The notes beneath the pieces were generated by a model. That model made no database searches, was not told the DNA's origin, and saw only the letters and a list, made by a program, of their open reading frames with translations. The translations under genes and the position numbers were made by a program. From positions 1 to 64,000 of the forward strand of contig JAGABI010000039.1 of NCBI GenBank assembly GCA_017614715.1: a DNA stretch of 64,000 nucleotides. Direction: 5' to 3'. Shown in pieces: positions 32,952-42,456 of the stretch. The DNA is from Bacteroidales bacterium (GTDB lineage Bacteria > Bacteroidota > Bacteroidia > Bacteroidales > UBA932). Position 1 is the stretch's first letter, and the number at the start of each line of letters is the position of its first letter.

Positions 32952-33896
32952 ATGAAAAAAATATTCACATTAATACTCCTTATAGCCATTGTTTGCCCAG
33001 CCCTCGCCCAGTTGCCGGGAGACAATAACCAGACATATACCATAAAAAGGTGTACCCGCGATATAAGGTTCCCCATAGATACTCTGAAAACCGACGATAA
33101 ATTCACGGACATCGTAATCTACGATAACCATACATGGGAATTTTTGACATACGAGCGTCCGGATATTGACAGCACTGCTGTATATGACGACTTTTTTGAC
33201 ATTGAGGCGCTGCATGCCCACTACCCCAACGAGAGCATTCCGGCCGAGGTGGATATCTGTCTGACTGACGATGAGCACGGATTCAGCGTCCCGTTCCAGG
33301 GCAAGGTCAGTTCCAGGTTCAAGATGCGTCACCGCCGCCCCCACTACGGTTTGGACGTTGCGCTCAATATCGGAGACAGCATCCGGGCGGCCTTTGACGG
33401 TGTGGTCAGGATTGCCACCGGCTACCGCACCGGAGGTTACGGCAACCTGATTATCCTGCGTCACTCCAACGGCCTTGAGACTTATTACGGGCATCTTTCC
33501 AAACTTCTGGTAGACGTCGGAGAACCGGTTAAGGCTGGGGAGGTTATCGGCCTTGGCGGCAGCACCGGGCGGAGTACCGGCCCCCATCTCCACTTTGAGA
33601 CACGCTACCGGGGGAAGGCCTTTGATCCGGAAAGGATATTCGACTTTGAAGAAGGCGAGCTGCGCAGCAGCGATTTCTGCCTTAAGAAAGACTACCTCAG
33701 CATCTATTCCCATTACGGGCAGAGCGACAAGCAGTCAAAGGCTGCCAGCCAGGCAAAATATTATAAAGTGCGCAAGGGTGACACTCTGGGTAAGATTGCC
33801 TCGCGCCACGGCACAACGGTTAACAAACTCTGCAGGCTGAACGGCATCAAATCCTCCAAAACGTTGCGAGTTGGGCAGCGCATACGCGTACGGTAA
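32952..33896 (+). CDS. M23 family metallopeptidase with LysM
   Basis: A 314-residue exported murein endopeptidase. Signal peptide MKKIFTLILLIAIVCPALAQ; M23 (LytM) domain (about 115-215) with RPHYGLDVA (H...D zinc ligands), and GPHLHFETRY (HxH). The C-terminal LysM (about 268-313: YYKVRKGDTLGKIASRHGTTVNKL region) binds peptidoglycan. The frame is open back to 32736 through the tRNA gene, but the signal peptide fixes the start at 32952. Overlaps the next gene by 1 base (TAATG). No separate promoter is clear after the tRNA terminator. Confidence 0.9.
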   Translation: MKKIFTLILLIAIVCPALAQLPGDNNQTYTIKRCTRDIRFPIDTLKTDDKFTDIVIYDNHTWEFLTYERPDIDSTAVYDDFFDIEALHAHYPNESIPAEVDICLTDDEHGFSVPFQGKVSSRFKMRHRRPHYGLDVALNIGDSIRAAFDGVVRIATGYRTGGYGNLIILRHSNGLETYYGHLSKLLVDVGEPVKAGEVIGLGGSTGRSTGPHLHFETRYRGKAFDPERIFDFEEGELRSSDFCLKKDYLSIYSHYGQSDKQSKAASQAKYYKVRKGDTLGKIASRHGTTVNKLCRLNGIKSSKTLRVGQRIRVR

Positions 33897-35902
33897 TGAG
33901 ACGCGCGCTGGTCACAGTCTGCATCCTGGCGCTTGCAAGTTTCTGCCTGAAAGCGCAATATGACCCGTCGCACTTCTATTATGCAGGGCGCCAGGCACTC
34001 AGTGACGGCAAGTACTCGCTGGCCATAGAGAACTTCAACATCCTCTCTCGCATTGACACTGTAAGCCCCGAGGCATTTTTTTTCCGGGGCATCGCAAAGT
34101 ACAACCTGGGCGATTTGAACGGGGCCGAGCGCGACTTTGACTTGAGCCTGAAGCGCAACCCTCTCTACACATACGCCTATCACTACCGCGCCATAACCCG
34201 CAGCCGACTTGGGCGCTATGAAGAGGCTCTGGAAGACCTTCAGGAGGCATCTGAACTGCGCCCCGGCAATACCGGCATCTACTTTAGCCGTGGAGTGACC
34301 TACTTCCTTTCGCAGCAGTTTGACAAGGCTGTGGAGGATTTCAACAGCTTTATCCGCAAAGAGCCTAAAGAGAGCAGTGCATACCTCAACAGGGGGGCCT
34401 CCTACCTGTTTCTGGGCGATACCCTCAAGGCTTTCAACGACTATAACAAGGCCATCGAGCTGAACAACCAGGACCCCGAAGGGTTCGTGCGCCGCTCCCG
34501 CATCTATGCCCTGCAGAACAACTACGACGAGGCAATCGCGGACCTGAACCACGCCATCGCCCTGGACCCCGCCAACACGCTGGCCTATTTCAACCGGGCG
34601 ATACTTCGCTATGAGAAAAAGGACTGGATAAACGCCATTGAAGACCTCAATGCGGTGCTGAAAGAGGAGCCGGGCAACGCCCTGACCCTATACAACCGCG
34701 CCTTGATTTATGCCCAGGTCGGAGAGTATGACAAGGCGGTGGACGACCTCGACCGGGTAATCAACATCAACCCGGAGAATGTGCTGGCTTATTTCAACCG
34801 CGCAGCCATGTTCATGCAGCAGGGGAAATACCAGCAGGCGATACGCGATTACGACCGCGCCATCGAGCTCTATCCCGATTTTGCAAAGGCGTATATGAAC
34901 CGCTCTTATGCAAAATCAATGACGGGCAGGCTGAGCGAATCAAGGCAGGATTGGCAGACCGCCCAGCAGAAGGTGCAGGAATACAAGATAGCCACCTCTA
35001 CGGAAGAGGGATACGAGGCCTTTGCCGATACTACCCGCAAGTTCAACTCGCTGCTGGCGCTGGACGCCGACTTTGCAAAGAAGAATTTTGACAACGAACT
35101 GCTGCAATACCGCGACGTGGACATCAAACTCAAGCCGATGTTCCAGTTTGTTCCGCGCGAAGATGCGGCGGGTGCAGAGAGCATCTCCACCATCGGAGGT
35201 AAATTGATATACGAAAAGCTGGACAACTTCCTGGCGGCATTGCCGGTGGCGACCCAGTTCGTTTCGGCAAAATCATCGCAGCGCGAGAGTGCTGCCGCAA
35301 AACTGGAGCCGCTCTCGGAGCAGATACGGCAGGGCAAGGGGACCCAGAATGTCCGCTTTGCCAAGGCTATGTTCGAGACTCAGGCGAGCCGCTTCAACAA
35401 TGCAATGGAGAGCTACAGCGTTGCGATTGACATGGATGGGGCAAACCCGTTCATCTATATCAACCGCGGCGTGCTGCAGGCAGAGATGACCGATTTTATC
35501 TCCAGTATGGAGAACAGTGTCCAGACCCTCACCATGGACAACACCGGCAACACCACCAAGACTGTGGTGAAAGACCGCGCCAGCACGACCTACGACTACA
35601 GTTCAGCGATAGACGATATGATGCGGGCCGCGTCGCTGGCTCCCGATTTCCCCTATGTATATTACAATCTGGGCAACCTCTACTGCCTCTCGGACGATTT
35701 GCCGACGGCTGTGGTGAACTACACCCGTGCCCTGGACCTGTTCCCCTACATTGGGGAGGCGTACTACAACCGCGGCCTGGTACAGATTTTCCTGAAAGAC
35801 AAGGAGAAAGGGTGCATAGATATCAGCAAGGCGGGCGAGCTGGGCATTCCGGAGGCGTATGGGGTAATCAAGAAGTATTGCACAGAAGAGCCCAAACAAT
35901 AG
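33896..35902 (+). CDS. TPR-repeat protein, exported
   Basis: A 668-residue tetratricopeptide protein with a signal peptide (RRALVTVCILALASFCLKAQ). About ten TPR units in the first 345 residues (for example AYHYRAITRSRLGRYEEALEDLQ and AYFNRAAMFMQQGKYQQAIRDYDRAIELYP, cut here for length), a non-repeat middle (about 350-480) and three more TPRs at the end (FPYVYYNLGNLYCLSDDLPTAVVNYTRALDL region). Probably a periplasmic scaffold for protein contacts. It is coupled to the M23 peptidase, so a role in cell-wall enzyme assembly is likely (inference). Confidence 0.87.
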   Translation: MRRALVTVCILALASFCLKAQYDPSHFYYAGRQALSDGKYSLAIENFNILSRIDTVSPEAFFFRGIAKYNLGDLNGAERDFDLSLKRNPLYTYAYHYRAITRSRLGRYEEALEDLQEASELRPGNTGIYFSRGVTYFLSQQFDKAVEDFNSFIRKEPKESSAYLNRGASYLFLGDTLKAFNDYNKAIELNNQDPEGFVRRSRIYALQNNYDEAIADLNHAIALDPANTLAYFNRAILRYEKKDWINAIEDLNAVLKEEPGNALTLYNRALIYAQVGEYDKAVDDLDRVININPENVLAYFNRAAMFMQQGKYQQAIRDYDRAIELYPDFAKAYMNRSYAKSMTGRLSESRQDWQTAQQKVQEYKIATSTEEGYEAFADTTRKFNSLLALDADFAKKNFDNELLQYRDVDIKLKPMFQFVPREDAAGAESISTIGGKLIYEKLDNFLAALPVATQFVSAKSSQRESAAAKLEPLSEQIRQGKGTQNVRFAKAMFETQASRFNNAMESYSVAIDMDGANPFIYINRGVLQAEMTDFISSMENSVQTLTMDNTGNTTKTVVKDRASTTYDYSSAIDDMMRAASLAPDFPYVYYNLGNLYCLSDDLPTAVVNYTRALDLFPYIGEAYYNRGLVQIFLKDKEKGCIDISKAGELGIPEAYGVIKKYCTEEPKQ

Positions 35903-35905
35903 CCT

Positions 35906-36814
35906 CTACCAGTTGTCGTCGTCCTCTTCTACAGTGAGGAAGCGGGTCCCCCCGAGCGCCTCAATGGCATCCTCAATATCCATCTGGACGGTAGAATTTC
36001 CTGCATTTGAATAGAGCATCTGCAGGAATTCAAGATACATCACCAGTATCGAGGCGTCTTTGCGGACCTTTGCCTCGCCGATGTCCACGTTCACGCCCAG
36101 GGCCGACGCCTGGTTCTTTACCAGTTTGCTGATATCGTTCTCGATGAATATCTCCCCTTTGTGAAAGACGTTGATATTGAACAGCACCCTGTCGTTTTCT
36201 ACATAAACCGGTACGAAGCCTCCCGTAAAGCACAGCGGATATATCGGCAGGCCCGCAATCTGAGCTATTATGAAATAGACCAGGGACAGGGCTAACGGGC
36301 TCCCTTTGCGCTTATCCAGGACCTCCATAAGCAACGAGCTCTCCAGCGACATGTCAAAGGGATTGGAAGATGTAAAGCCGTATCTGTTGTAAAAGACGTG
36401 GTTCAGCAGGTGGACATTCTCCAAGCCGGTCTTGGCATCTGAAACCTCTGCCATAACGGCCACCGCCGGCGGCATTATCCTTTCCAGGTAATCTTCCCTT
36501 GCGATGGCCGGATCGGTGATGGATGAGAGCAGATAGCCCGCCTCTATCATGCCGCACTCCCCGTCTTTGCACTGCTCCGCCAGCTGCCTGAGTCCGTCAA
36601 TCGCGGCCTTTTTGCCGTATTTGCCAAGCATTCTGCCCAGCACCGCCTTGCGGGAGGGGTCCATCTCCATCCGGTAGCACTCCCTCAGATTCTGCAGCGG
36701 TTCCGGCCCGTTATCCAGGAAATAACGCTCCAGGGCGGCGCTGACAGTGGGGTCGCCGTCACGGAAAAGATCAACTATATACTGCAATTGCTCCACACCC
36801 CAAAGATAGCCCAT
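35906..36814 (-). CDS. SirB1/transglutaminase-like family protein
   Basis: A 302-residue cytoplasmic protein of the SirB1-type transglutaminase-like superfamily: LENVHLLNHVFYNRYGFTS, a stretch KRKGSPLALSLVYFIIAQIAGLPIYPLCFTGGFV and VLFNINVFHKGEIF are family hallmarks. The protein is mostly helical at the N-terminus. Function unknown; it probably lacks transglutaminase activity. The ATG at 36814 encodes MGYLWGVEQ and its DNA contains TATCTTTG (36808-36801), a -7 match, so a GTG start at 36796 is possible. It converges on the TPR gene. Confidence 0.75.
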   Translation of the reverse strand: MGYLWGVEQLQYIVDLFRDGDPTVSAALERYFLDNGPEPLQNLRECYRMEMDPSRKAVLGRMLGKYGKKAAIDGLRQLAEQCKDGECGMIEAGYLLSSITDPAIAREDYLERIMPPAVAVMAEVSDAKTGLENVHLLNHVFYNRYGFTSSNPFDMSLESSLLMEVLDKRKGSPLALSLVYFIIAQIAGLPIYPLCFTGGFVPVYVENDRVLFNINVFHKGEIFIENDISKLVKNQASALGVNVDIGEAKVRKDASILVMYLEFLQMLYSNAGNSTVQMDIEDAIEALGGTRFLTVEEDDDNW

Positions 36815-36830
36815 GTTTTGCGTTTTTTGC

Positions 36831-36838
36831 TACATTTG
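36831..36838 (+). promoter_or_regulatory. -7 promoter element of the DUF4293 gene
   Basis: TACATTTG matches TAnnTTTG, 19 nt before the ATG at 36858. No clear -33. The frame starting at 36813 begins upstream of this box and is not used. Confidence 0.5.
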
Positions 36839-36857
36839 TAAAAAAACGTTTTCAACC

Positions 36858-37301
36858 ATGATAATTACCTGGCCCCGGATGCAAAACGTGCTGCTTGGAA
36901 TAAGCGCCTTCCTGATGGTGACGCTGTTCTGGTCTGAGATGTGCTACGGCTACGATGCAGAGGGGATGCGCTACAGCATTAAGTTCACTGAACACATCCA
37001 GTTCCTGGTATTCACTTTCATCACCGCCTCGCTGGCCATCGCCGCCATCTTTTACCGCAAGCAGTATATCCTGCAAGTGAGGGTGTGCATCATAAACATG
37101 CTCATACTGCTCGGCTACCAGATATGGCTGATGGTGGCATTCTTCCAGTTGAAGAGTGCCTACACCTTCACCGTTTACACACTTTTCCCCTTTGTGTGCA
37201 TAATCCTCCACTTCCTTGCGATACGATACAGCTGGCGCGACGCCACCGATGTGATTGCGCGCGACTTCCACCGCAAGATGGGCAAATCGTTAAAAAAGTA
37301 G
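36858..37301 (+). CDS. DUF4293-like membrane protein
   Basis: A 147-residue protein with four membrane helices: VLLGISAFLMVTLFW, FLVFTFITASLAIAAIFY, VCIINMLILLGYQIWLMVAF and YTLFPFVCIILHFLAI. The pattern suits DUF4293, a Bacteroidetes-specific family of unknown function, often beside DNA or RNA metabolism genes. Loop with EGMRYSIKFTEHIQ between helices 1 and 2. Ends with a basic tail. It lies 4 nt before rmuC and is probably cotranscribed. Confidence 0.75.
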   Translation: MIITWPRMQNVLLGISAFLMVTLFWSEMCYGYDAEGMRYSIKFTEHIQFLVFTFITASLAIAAIFYRKQYILQVRVCIINMLILLGYQIWLMVAFFQLKSAYTFTVYTLFPFVCIILHFLAIRYSWRDATDVIARDFHRKMGKSLKK

Positions 37302-37305
37302 TTGT

Positions 37306-38757
37306 ATGTCCATAGCATTGTTACTCTCTATAGGCGGTAATCTGGTACAGAAAGGTATCGACACCGTATTGCAGCCTATAATCAACACAATCATATTCTC
37401 CTGCCTGGCGGTTGTAGCGGTGGCCGTGCTGGTTACCGTGCTCATTGCCCGCAACAGGCGTGTCAATATGCAAAGGGAGGCCGATGCCCTCCAGAATGAG
37501 TTGAAAGGCAAGCTTCAGTTGAGCCAGGCAGAGACCGCCAGCCTAAGAACCTCCACAGATCAGCAGCTCAAGGTCAAGGACGAACTTATCGCCCAGATGG
37601 CCCGCAACTACGAGAAGAACCTGGAGGATATCCGCAACAGCCACAAAGAGGCGCTGAAGGCACAGGCAGAGAGCCTTAAAGCTGAGCTGACGGCCCAGAC
37701 GGAGCAGTTGCTCAAACAGCGTGAGGCGGAATTGGACAAGCGCGCGAAGGAGAACTTTGAGAACATAACCAAGAACCTGGGGAAAGATATCTCCGATATG
37801 AAGAGCGCCTTTGAAGAGAACAAAAAGACGCAGACAGAGACCAGCGCCACCCTCAAGAGCCAGTTTGAGAACGCTGTGAAGCAACTGGAGCAGCAGACAC
37901 GCTCCGTGGGCGAGAAGGCCGACCATCTGGCAGAAGCCATGCGCGGGCAGAAGAAGTTCCAGGGCATCTGGGGCGAGACACTGCTGCTCAATATCCTCAC
38001 CGGCGAAGGCATGGTAGAGGGGCGCGACTTTGACAAGGAGGTAACCTTGCGCGACCGGCTGGGCCTGGTAATAGAGAATGAGGATACTTCCAAGCGGATG
38101 CGGCCCGACTTCATACTGCACTTTGCCGACAACCAGGACATCGCCGTCGATTCCAAGGTGTCGCTGGCGGCGTATGCCGACTACCTGGAGGCAAAGACCG
38201 ACGACGAGCGCCAGGATGCGCGCCGCCGCAATGTGGAGGCAATCCGCAGCCAGTACAAGAACCTCAGCGCCAAGGATTACAACAGTTATATCCAGCCCGG
38301 CCACCGCATGGTTGATTTTGTGATAATGTTCGTCCCCAGTTTCCCGGCCCTGCAGATGGCATACGAAGACGATCCCAAGATCTGGCGCGACGCCTATTCA
38401 AAGAAGGTACTGGTCACCAGCGAAGAGACAATCCTGCCCTTCCTGCGCATGATAGAGCTCGGCTGGCGCAATGTGGAGCAGGTACACAACCAGCAGAAGA
38501 TTATCGATGCCGCCGGCCGGATGATAGACCGCGTGGCAGACTTCACCAAGTACTACGCCACTGTGGGCAAGAAACTGGAAGAGGCGCAGAAAGCCTATAA
38601 CGACGGCAAGGCAAAGCTGGGGGAGAGCGGGAGCAGCATACTTGTATCGGCCAATCAGGTCCGTAAGCTGGGCGTTCCCACAAAAAAACATCTCCCCGAA
38701 CCCGGCGATGACCTTATCGCCAACACTCAGTTCGAAGAGGTGCCTTCACAGGAATAA
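37306..38757 (+). CDS. rmuC: DNA recombination protein RmuC
   Basis: A 483-residue RmuC: N-terminal membrane anchor (about 24-46), a long coiled coil (about 55-215), then the nuclease-like core: KFQGIWGETLLLNILTGEGM, RPDFILHFADNQDIAVDSKVSLAAY and VIMFVPSFPALQMAYEDDP. RmuC limits DNA inversions at short inverted repeats in E. coli, which matters in a phylum rich in invertible promoters. Recent work links it to phage restriction in some hosts; nothing here tests that. Its stop is 8 bp from the convergent O-methyltransferase. Confidence 0.92.
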   Translation: MSIALLLSIGGNLVQKGIDTVLQPIINTIIFSCLAVVAVAVLVTVLIARNRRVNMQREADALQNELKGKLQLSQAETASLRTSTDQQLKVKDELIAQMARNYEKNLEDIRNSHKEALKAQAESLKAELTAQTEQLLKQREAELDKRAKENFENITKNLGKDISDMKSAFEENKKTQTETSATLKSQFENAVKQLEQQTRSVGEKADHLAEAMRGQKKFQGIWGETLLLNILTGEGMVEGRDFDKEVTLRDRLGLVIENEDTSKRMRPDFILHFADNQDIAVDSKVSLAAYADYLEAKTDDERQDARRRNVEAIRSQYKNLSAKDYNSYIQPGHRMVDFVIMFVPSFPALQMAYEDDPKIWRDAYSKKVLVTSEETILPFLRMIELGWRNVEQVHNQQKIIDAAGRMIDRVADFTKYYATVGKKLEEAQKAYNDGKAKLGESGSSILVSANQVRKLGVPTKKHLPEPGDDLIANTQFEEVPSQE

Positions 38758-38765
38758 CCGTTGTA

Positions 38766-39389
38766 TTAATTCTTTACGGCAATAGTGAGGCCGTCGCGCA
38801 GGGGAAGCATCACGCAATCTGCGCGACGGTCTGCTTTTACAGCCTCGTTGAATGCGAGGATGCCTCGGCTCTGGGGGTCGTGGGCATCTTCTGTGACTTT
38901 GCCGTCCCAGAGGGTGTTGTCGGCGATGATGACTCCGCCGGGGCGGACTTTGTCAATGACCAACTCCCAGAACTGGGGGTAGAATCTTTTGTTGGCATCG
39001 ATATACACCAAATCGTAGGTCGCCGTCAAGCTGGGGATTATGTCCAGTGCATTGCCCAGCAGCAGGTTGACCTTGTCCGTGATGCCGGCCCGCTCGTAAC
39101 CTTCTCGGATTACATCCTCCAGTTCGTCGTTGATCTCAATGGCGTCTATGCGGCCATCCGGAGCGAGCCCCTCTGACAGGCACACCGTACTGAAACCGGT
39201 GAAGACCCCCAGCTCGAGTATATTCTGAGGACGCATCATCCGTGATATTGCACTCAGCAGGCCTCCGACGTCGCGGCCGGAGAGCATCCTGGCCCGGTTG
39301 GTGCGCAGGTGAGTCGCCCGCTCAATCCAGTCCAGCGCATTGCTGGCCGGGAGCGACGAATGGCTGTGGCAATACTCTTCTATGGTCAT
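38766..39389 (-). CDS. Class I SAM-dependent O-methyltransferase
   Basis: A 207-residue methyltransferase of the COMT/YrrM type: NILELGVFTGFSTVCLSEGL (SAM motif I, about 55-74), IDAIEINDE, YDLVYIDANKRFYP (metal-binding Asp), and GGVIIADNTLWDGKV. The substrate cannot be inferred; relatives methylate catechols or tRNA hydroxyuridine. It begins 2 nt after the M16 peptidase gene's stop, so it is the second gene of that operon. Confidence 0.85.
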   Translation of the reverse strand: MTIEEYCHSHSSLPASNALDWIERATHLRTNRARMLSGRDVGGLLSAISRMMRPQNILELGVFTGFSTVCLSEGLAPDGRIDAIEINDELEDVIREGYERAGITDKVNLLLGNALDIIPSLTATYDLVYIDANKRFYPQFWELVIDKVRPGGVIIADNTLWDGKVTEDAHDPQSRGILAFNEAVKADRRADCVMLPLRDGLTIAVKN

Positions 39390-39391
39390 CG

Positions 39392-40624
39392 TTACCGGTA
39401 TATCAGCTTGCAGATCTTATCCTCTGCAAAAATTTCGTTGGCCACGCGCTGCAGCTGTTCTGCGGATATGGCCTCAATCCGTTCACGGAGCTTCTGGGCG
39501 GTCGGATACTCGCCGCCGCGGAGGATGCTGCGCCCTATTGAGAGCGCCTGCGCCTCGCCGTATTCGCTGGCAATGGCGTTCTGGGCAATCATCTGCTTCT
39601 TTGCCGCTTTCAGGGCGGCGGGGGTGAGAGGGACCTCACGAATCTTCTTGAGCTCTTTGGCCACCAGCTCCAGGCACTTGTCCACATTGCTCTTGTCGCT
39701 GCCAAAGTAGATTACGGAGACGCCGGCAGTGGAATAGCGGACATAAGATGCGTCTATATGATAAACCAGCGCCTTCTTCTCGCGCAGGGCGCTGTTGAGG
39801 CGGGAGTTGCTGGCGGGGCCGCCGAGTATGTTGGTCAGCAGTGAGAGTGCCATGCGGTCGGGATGGCCAAAGGGGTATGCCCGGCTGCCCAGCACGCAGT
39901 TGGCCTGGTGGAATTTGCGCGCCTTGTCTATGCAGAACAGGTTGTCCGCGGGCTTCTTGGTCATCTGGGCAGGAGCCTTGCTCCCGGCAAAGTAAGAGGT
40001 GTATTTGTCAAGGTGCTTCTCAACCATGGCCAGCACCGCATCCTGCTCAAAATCTCCCACCACCACAAAACTCATGTTGTGTGGCACGTAGCGCTCGCGC
40101 ACGTAAGAGCGGATGTCGTCTGAGGTTATCTCCTTCAGCGAAGCGGCGGTCCCGAGGATGGTGCGGGAGAGGGGATGCCCTTTGAAAAGCTGCTTCTCGT
40201 AGTCTTCAAAAATAAAGTCCGAGGGGTTGTCGAGACACATGTTTATCTCATCTGACACCACGTTTTTCTCCTTCTCCAGTTCATCTTCTTCAAACAAAGA
40301 TGTGAACACTATCTCAAACGAGAGGTCTATAGCCTTTGCTATATCCTCTTTAAGCACGGTGCAGTAAACAACCGTCTCTTCCTTAGCGGTATAGGCGTTC
40401 ATGTCGCCGCCAAGCTTCTCCAGGCGGTCGTTGATGCTCTGGGCAGAGCGTTTTTCGCACCCGCGGAATATCATGTGCTCTGTCAGGTGTGCCAGTCCGT
40501 GCTTGCCCGCAGGCTCGTTTGCCGTGCCCGCCTTGATGCAGAGGGCGCAGTATGCCACAGAAGAACCGGTCTTCTTGAAGGCGACTTTGAGTCCGCTTTT
40601 GAGCGTGAAAACTTGATTTTCCAT
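39392..40624 (-). CDS. M16 family zinc peptidase
   Basis: A 410-residue single-unit M16 (pitrilysin-type) metallopeptidase with the inverted zinc motif HLTEH at 46-50 and the distal Glu in EKNVVSDEINM. The second half is the inactive M16 domain containing KARKFHQANCVLGSRAYPFGHPDR. Such short forms act as dimers on peptides or small proteins. No signal peptide, so cytoplasmic. Divergent from dnaX with overlapping promoters; operon with the O-methyltransferase. Confidence 0.9.
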   Translation of the reverse strand: MENQVFTLKSGLKVAFKKTGSSVAYCALCIKAGTANEPAGKHGLAHLTEHMIFRGCEKRSAQSINDRLEKLGGDMNAYTAKEETVVYCTVLKEDIAKAIDLSFEIVFTSLFEEDELEKEKNVVSDEINMCLDNPSDFIFEDYEKQLFKGHPLSRTILGTAASLKEITSDDIRSYVRERYVPHNMSFVVVGDFEQDAVLAMVEKHLDKYTSYFAGSKAPAQMTKKPADNLFCIDKARKFHQANCVLGSRAYPFGHPDRMALSLLTNILGGPASNSRLNSALREKKALVYHIDASYVRYSTAGVSVIYFGSDKSNVDKCLELVAKELKKIREVPLTPAALKAAKKQMIAQNAIASEYGEAQALSIGRSILRGGEYPTAQKLRERIEAISAEQLQRVANEIFAEDKICKLIYR

Positions 40625-40643
40625 ATTATGGATTTAGGGAGTG

Positions 40644-40670
40644 CAAAATTAATAATAATTCGTATTTTTG
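40644..40670. promoter_or_regulatory. Overlapping divergent promoters of the M16 peptidase gene and dnaX
   Basis: Minus strand TAATTTTG (40651-40644) for the peptidase and plus strand TATTTTTG (40663-40670) for dnaX, both exact TAnnTTTG. The dnaX box ends 6 nt before its ATG, so dnaX should be leaderless or close to it. With boxes 11 bp apart the two polymerases cannot bind at once. Confidence 0.5.
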
Positions 40671-40676
40671 TGTGAT

Positions 40677-42437
40677 ATGGGACAATTCATAGTATCTGCA
40701 CGGAAATACAGGCCAGCCACTTTTGACAGGCTTATAGGTCAGGAGAATATCGCCCGCACCCTCAAGAATTCCATCCTGAGCGGGCAGCTGGCGCATGCCT
40801 ATCTGTTCTGCGGCCCGCGCGGCGTGGGCAAGACCAGTTGCGCCCGCATATTTGCAAAGACCATCAATTGCAGCAATCCCGGGCCCGACATGGAGCCGTG
40901 CGGCGAGTGCGAATCGTGCCGCTCCTTTGCAGAGGGTCGCTCATATTGCATCCACGAACTGGACGCTGCCAGCAACAACTCGGTGGAGGACATCCGTACC
41001 CTCACCGACCAGGTGCGCATCCCGCCCCAGATTGGCCGCTACAGCGTCTATATCATAGACGAGGTGCACATGCTCTCGCAGGCCGCCTTCAACGCGTTCC
41101 TTAAGACGCTGGAGGAGCCGCCGGAGTATGCTATCTTCATACTGGCCACCACGGAGAAGCACAAGATTCTCCCCACCATCCTTTCCCGCTGCCAGACCTA
41201 TGACTTCAACCGCATCAGGGTAGAGGACATTGTCCGCAACCTTAAGGATATAGCTGCCTCAGAGAATGTTACAATCAGCGATGACGCGCTCCATATCATA
41301 GCGCAGAAGGCCGACGGCGCGATGCGCGACGCCCTCACGCTGTTTGATCAGACGGTCGCGTTTTGCGGCGGGGAGATCACCTACGAGCAGGTGATCGGCA
41401 TACTGAACGTGCTGGACTATGAGTATTATTTCCGGCTCACCGATATGTTCCTTGCGGGCGACTTTGCATCTGCGCTGGTGCTCTTTGACGAGATACTCTC
41501 CAAAGGGTTCAACGCCCTGCATTTCATATCCGGCCTGAGCTCGCATCTGCGCGACTTGATTGTATGCAAGACGGCCACATCCCGCGGCTTGCTGGAGATG
41601 GCCCCCACTATTGCCGCCAAATACGACCAGTACAGTGCGAGATGCCAGATGGGTTTCCTGTACCAGGCGCTCGATGTAACCACCTCGTGCGAGGCGCAAT
41701 ACAAGGCCTCCGGCAATCCTCGCCTCCTGATAGAATTTGCGCTGATAAAGATAGCGCGGCTGGTATCTGAGGTGGCTACAGCCCCGCAACCGGCGGCTGT
41801 TCAGGGCGCTGTGAAGCTCTCGGCAAGGCCTGCAGCAGTTCCGCGCCCGGAGCCGGTCTCTGCAAATAAGCCGGCACCTGAACCGCAGCCAGCAGCCCCT
41901 CAACCGGATCCTCAGCCCGCTCCTGAACCCGCTCCCAAGCCTGCTCCTGCGGCAACTAAGACTCCCGGCGTCTCCATCAAGAATCTGATGTCGCAGGCAA
42001 GCGCGGCTCCGGTCGCCAAGCGCAGCGACGCCCAGGAAGAGTCTGCCACGGCTGGCAGGCAGCCTTCTGACATAACTGAAGAGGTTCTGAAAGAGGCGTG
42101 GGATGAGTTCCTTACACAGATAGAGAAGCCCAACCTGAGGGCGGCCCTGGCGGTGAACAAACCCCAGTATTCCGCAGAAAACAATGCCGTGACGCAGTTT
42201 GTGGCAAGTGAGTTGCAGAAAAACTGGATTATTGAGAAACAGCTGTTGCCATTGCAGGCAAAACTGCAGAAGGCGCTGGGCATCGCCGGAGTCCGGCTCC
42301 AGATAGAGGTCTTGCCGCAGAGCGAATTGCCAAAGGATGGCGAGCCTTACATGCCCACGGAAATGGCCAAGGCAATGATGAAGGAGTCGTCCCAGATGGA
42401 GAATTTCAGCCGCGAATTTGAACTTGAGGTATCGTAA
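40677..42437 (+). CDS. dnaX: DNA polymerase III subunit gamma/tau
   Basis: Clamp-loader ATPase. Starting at MGQFIVSARKYRPATFD, 586 residues: Walker A FCGPRGVGKTSC (about 43-54), a zinc module with four Cys in CSNPGPDMEPCGECESC, Walker B YIIDEVHMLS, and sensor ILSRCQTYDF. After domain III (to about 360) comes a Pro/Ala linker (about 375-430) and a C-terminal tau-like domain (EEVLKEAWDEFLTQIEKPN). An earlier in-frame TTG at 40668 lies in the -7 box and is rejected. I see no obvious frameshift signal for a gamma form. Confidence 0.96.
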   Translation: MGQFIVSARKYRPATFDRLIGQENIARTLKNSILSGQLAHAYLFCGPRGVGKTSCARIFAKTINCSNPGPDMEPCGECESCRSFAEGRSYCIHELDAASNNSVEDIRTLTDQVRIPPQIGRYSVYIIDEVHMLSQAAFNAFLKTLEEPPEYAIFILATTEKHKILPTILSRCQTYDFNRIRVEDIVRNLKDIAASENVTISDDALHIIAQKADGAMRDALTLFDQTVAFCGGEITYEQVIGILNVLDYEYYFRLTDMFLAGDFASALVLFDEILSKGFNALHFISGLSSHLRDLIVCKTATSRGLLEMAPTIAAKYDQYSARCQMGFLYQALDVTTSCEAQYKASGNPRLLIEFALIKIARLVSEVATAPQPAAVQGAVKLSARPAAVPRPEPVSANKPAPEPQPAAPQPDPQPAPEPAPKPAPAATKTPGVSIKNLMSQASAAPVAKRSDAQEESATAGRQPSDITEEVLKEAWDEFLTQIEKPNLRAALAVNKPQYSAENNAVTQFVASELQKNWIIEKQLLPLQAKLQKALGIAGVRLQIEVLPQSELPKDGEPYMPTEMAKAMMKESSQMENFSREFELEVS

Positions 42438-42456
42438 AGAAGAAACGTAAGAACGT

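Noticed and set aside
36801..36808. TATCTTTG on the minus strand as promoter of the SirB1-like gene
   Set aside because: It lies within the first codons of the annotated ORF and has no -33; kept as a start-codon caveat and not listed as a promoter.
41830..41960. Pro/Ala-rich repeats in dnaX considered as a repeat locus or frameshift site
   Set aside because: This is the usual linker between the clamp-loader core and the tau tail; no slippery A-run with a hairpin was seen.
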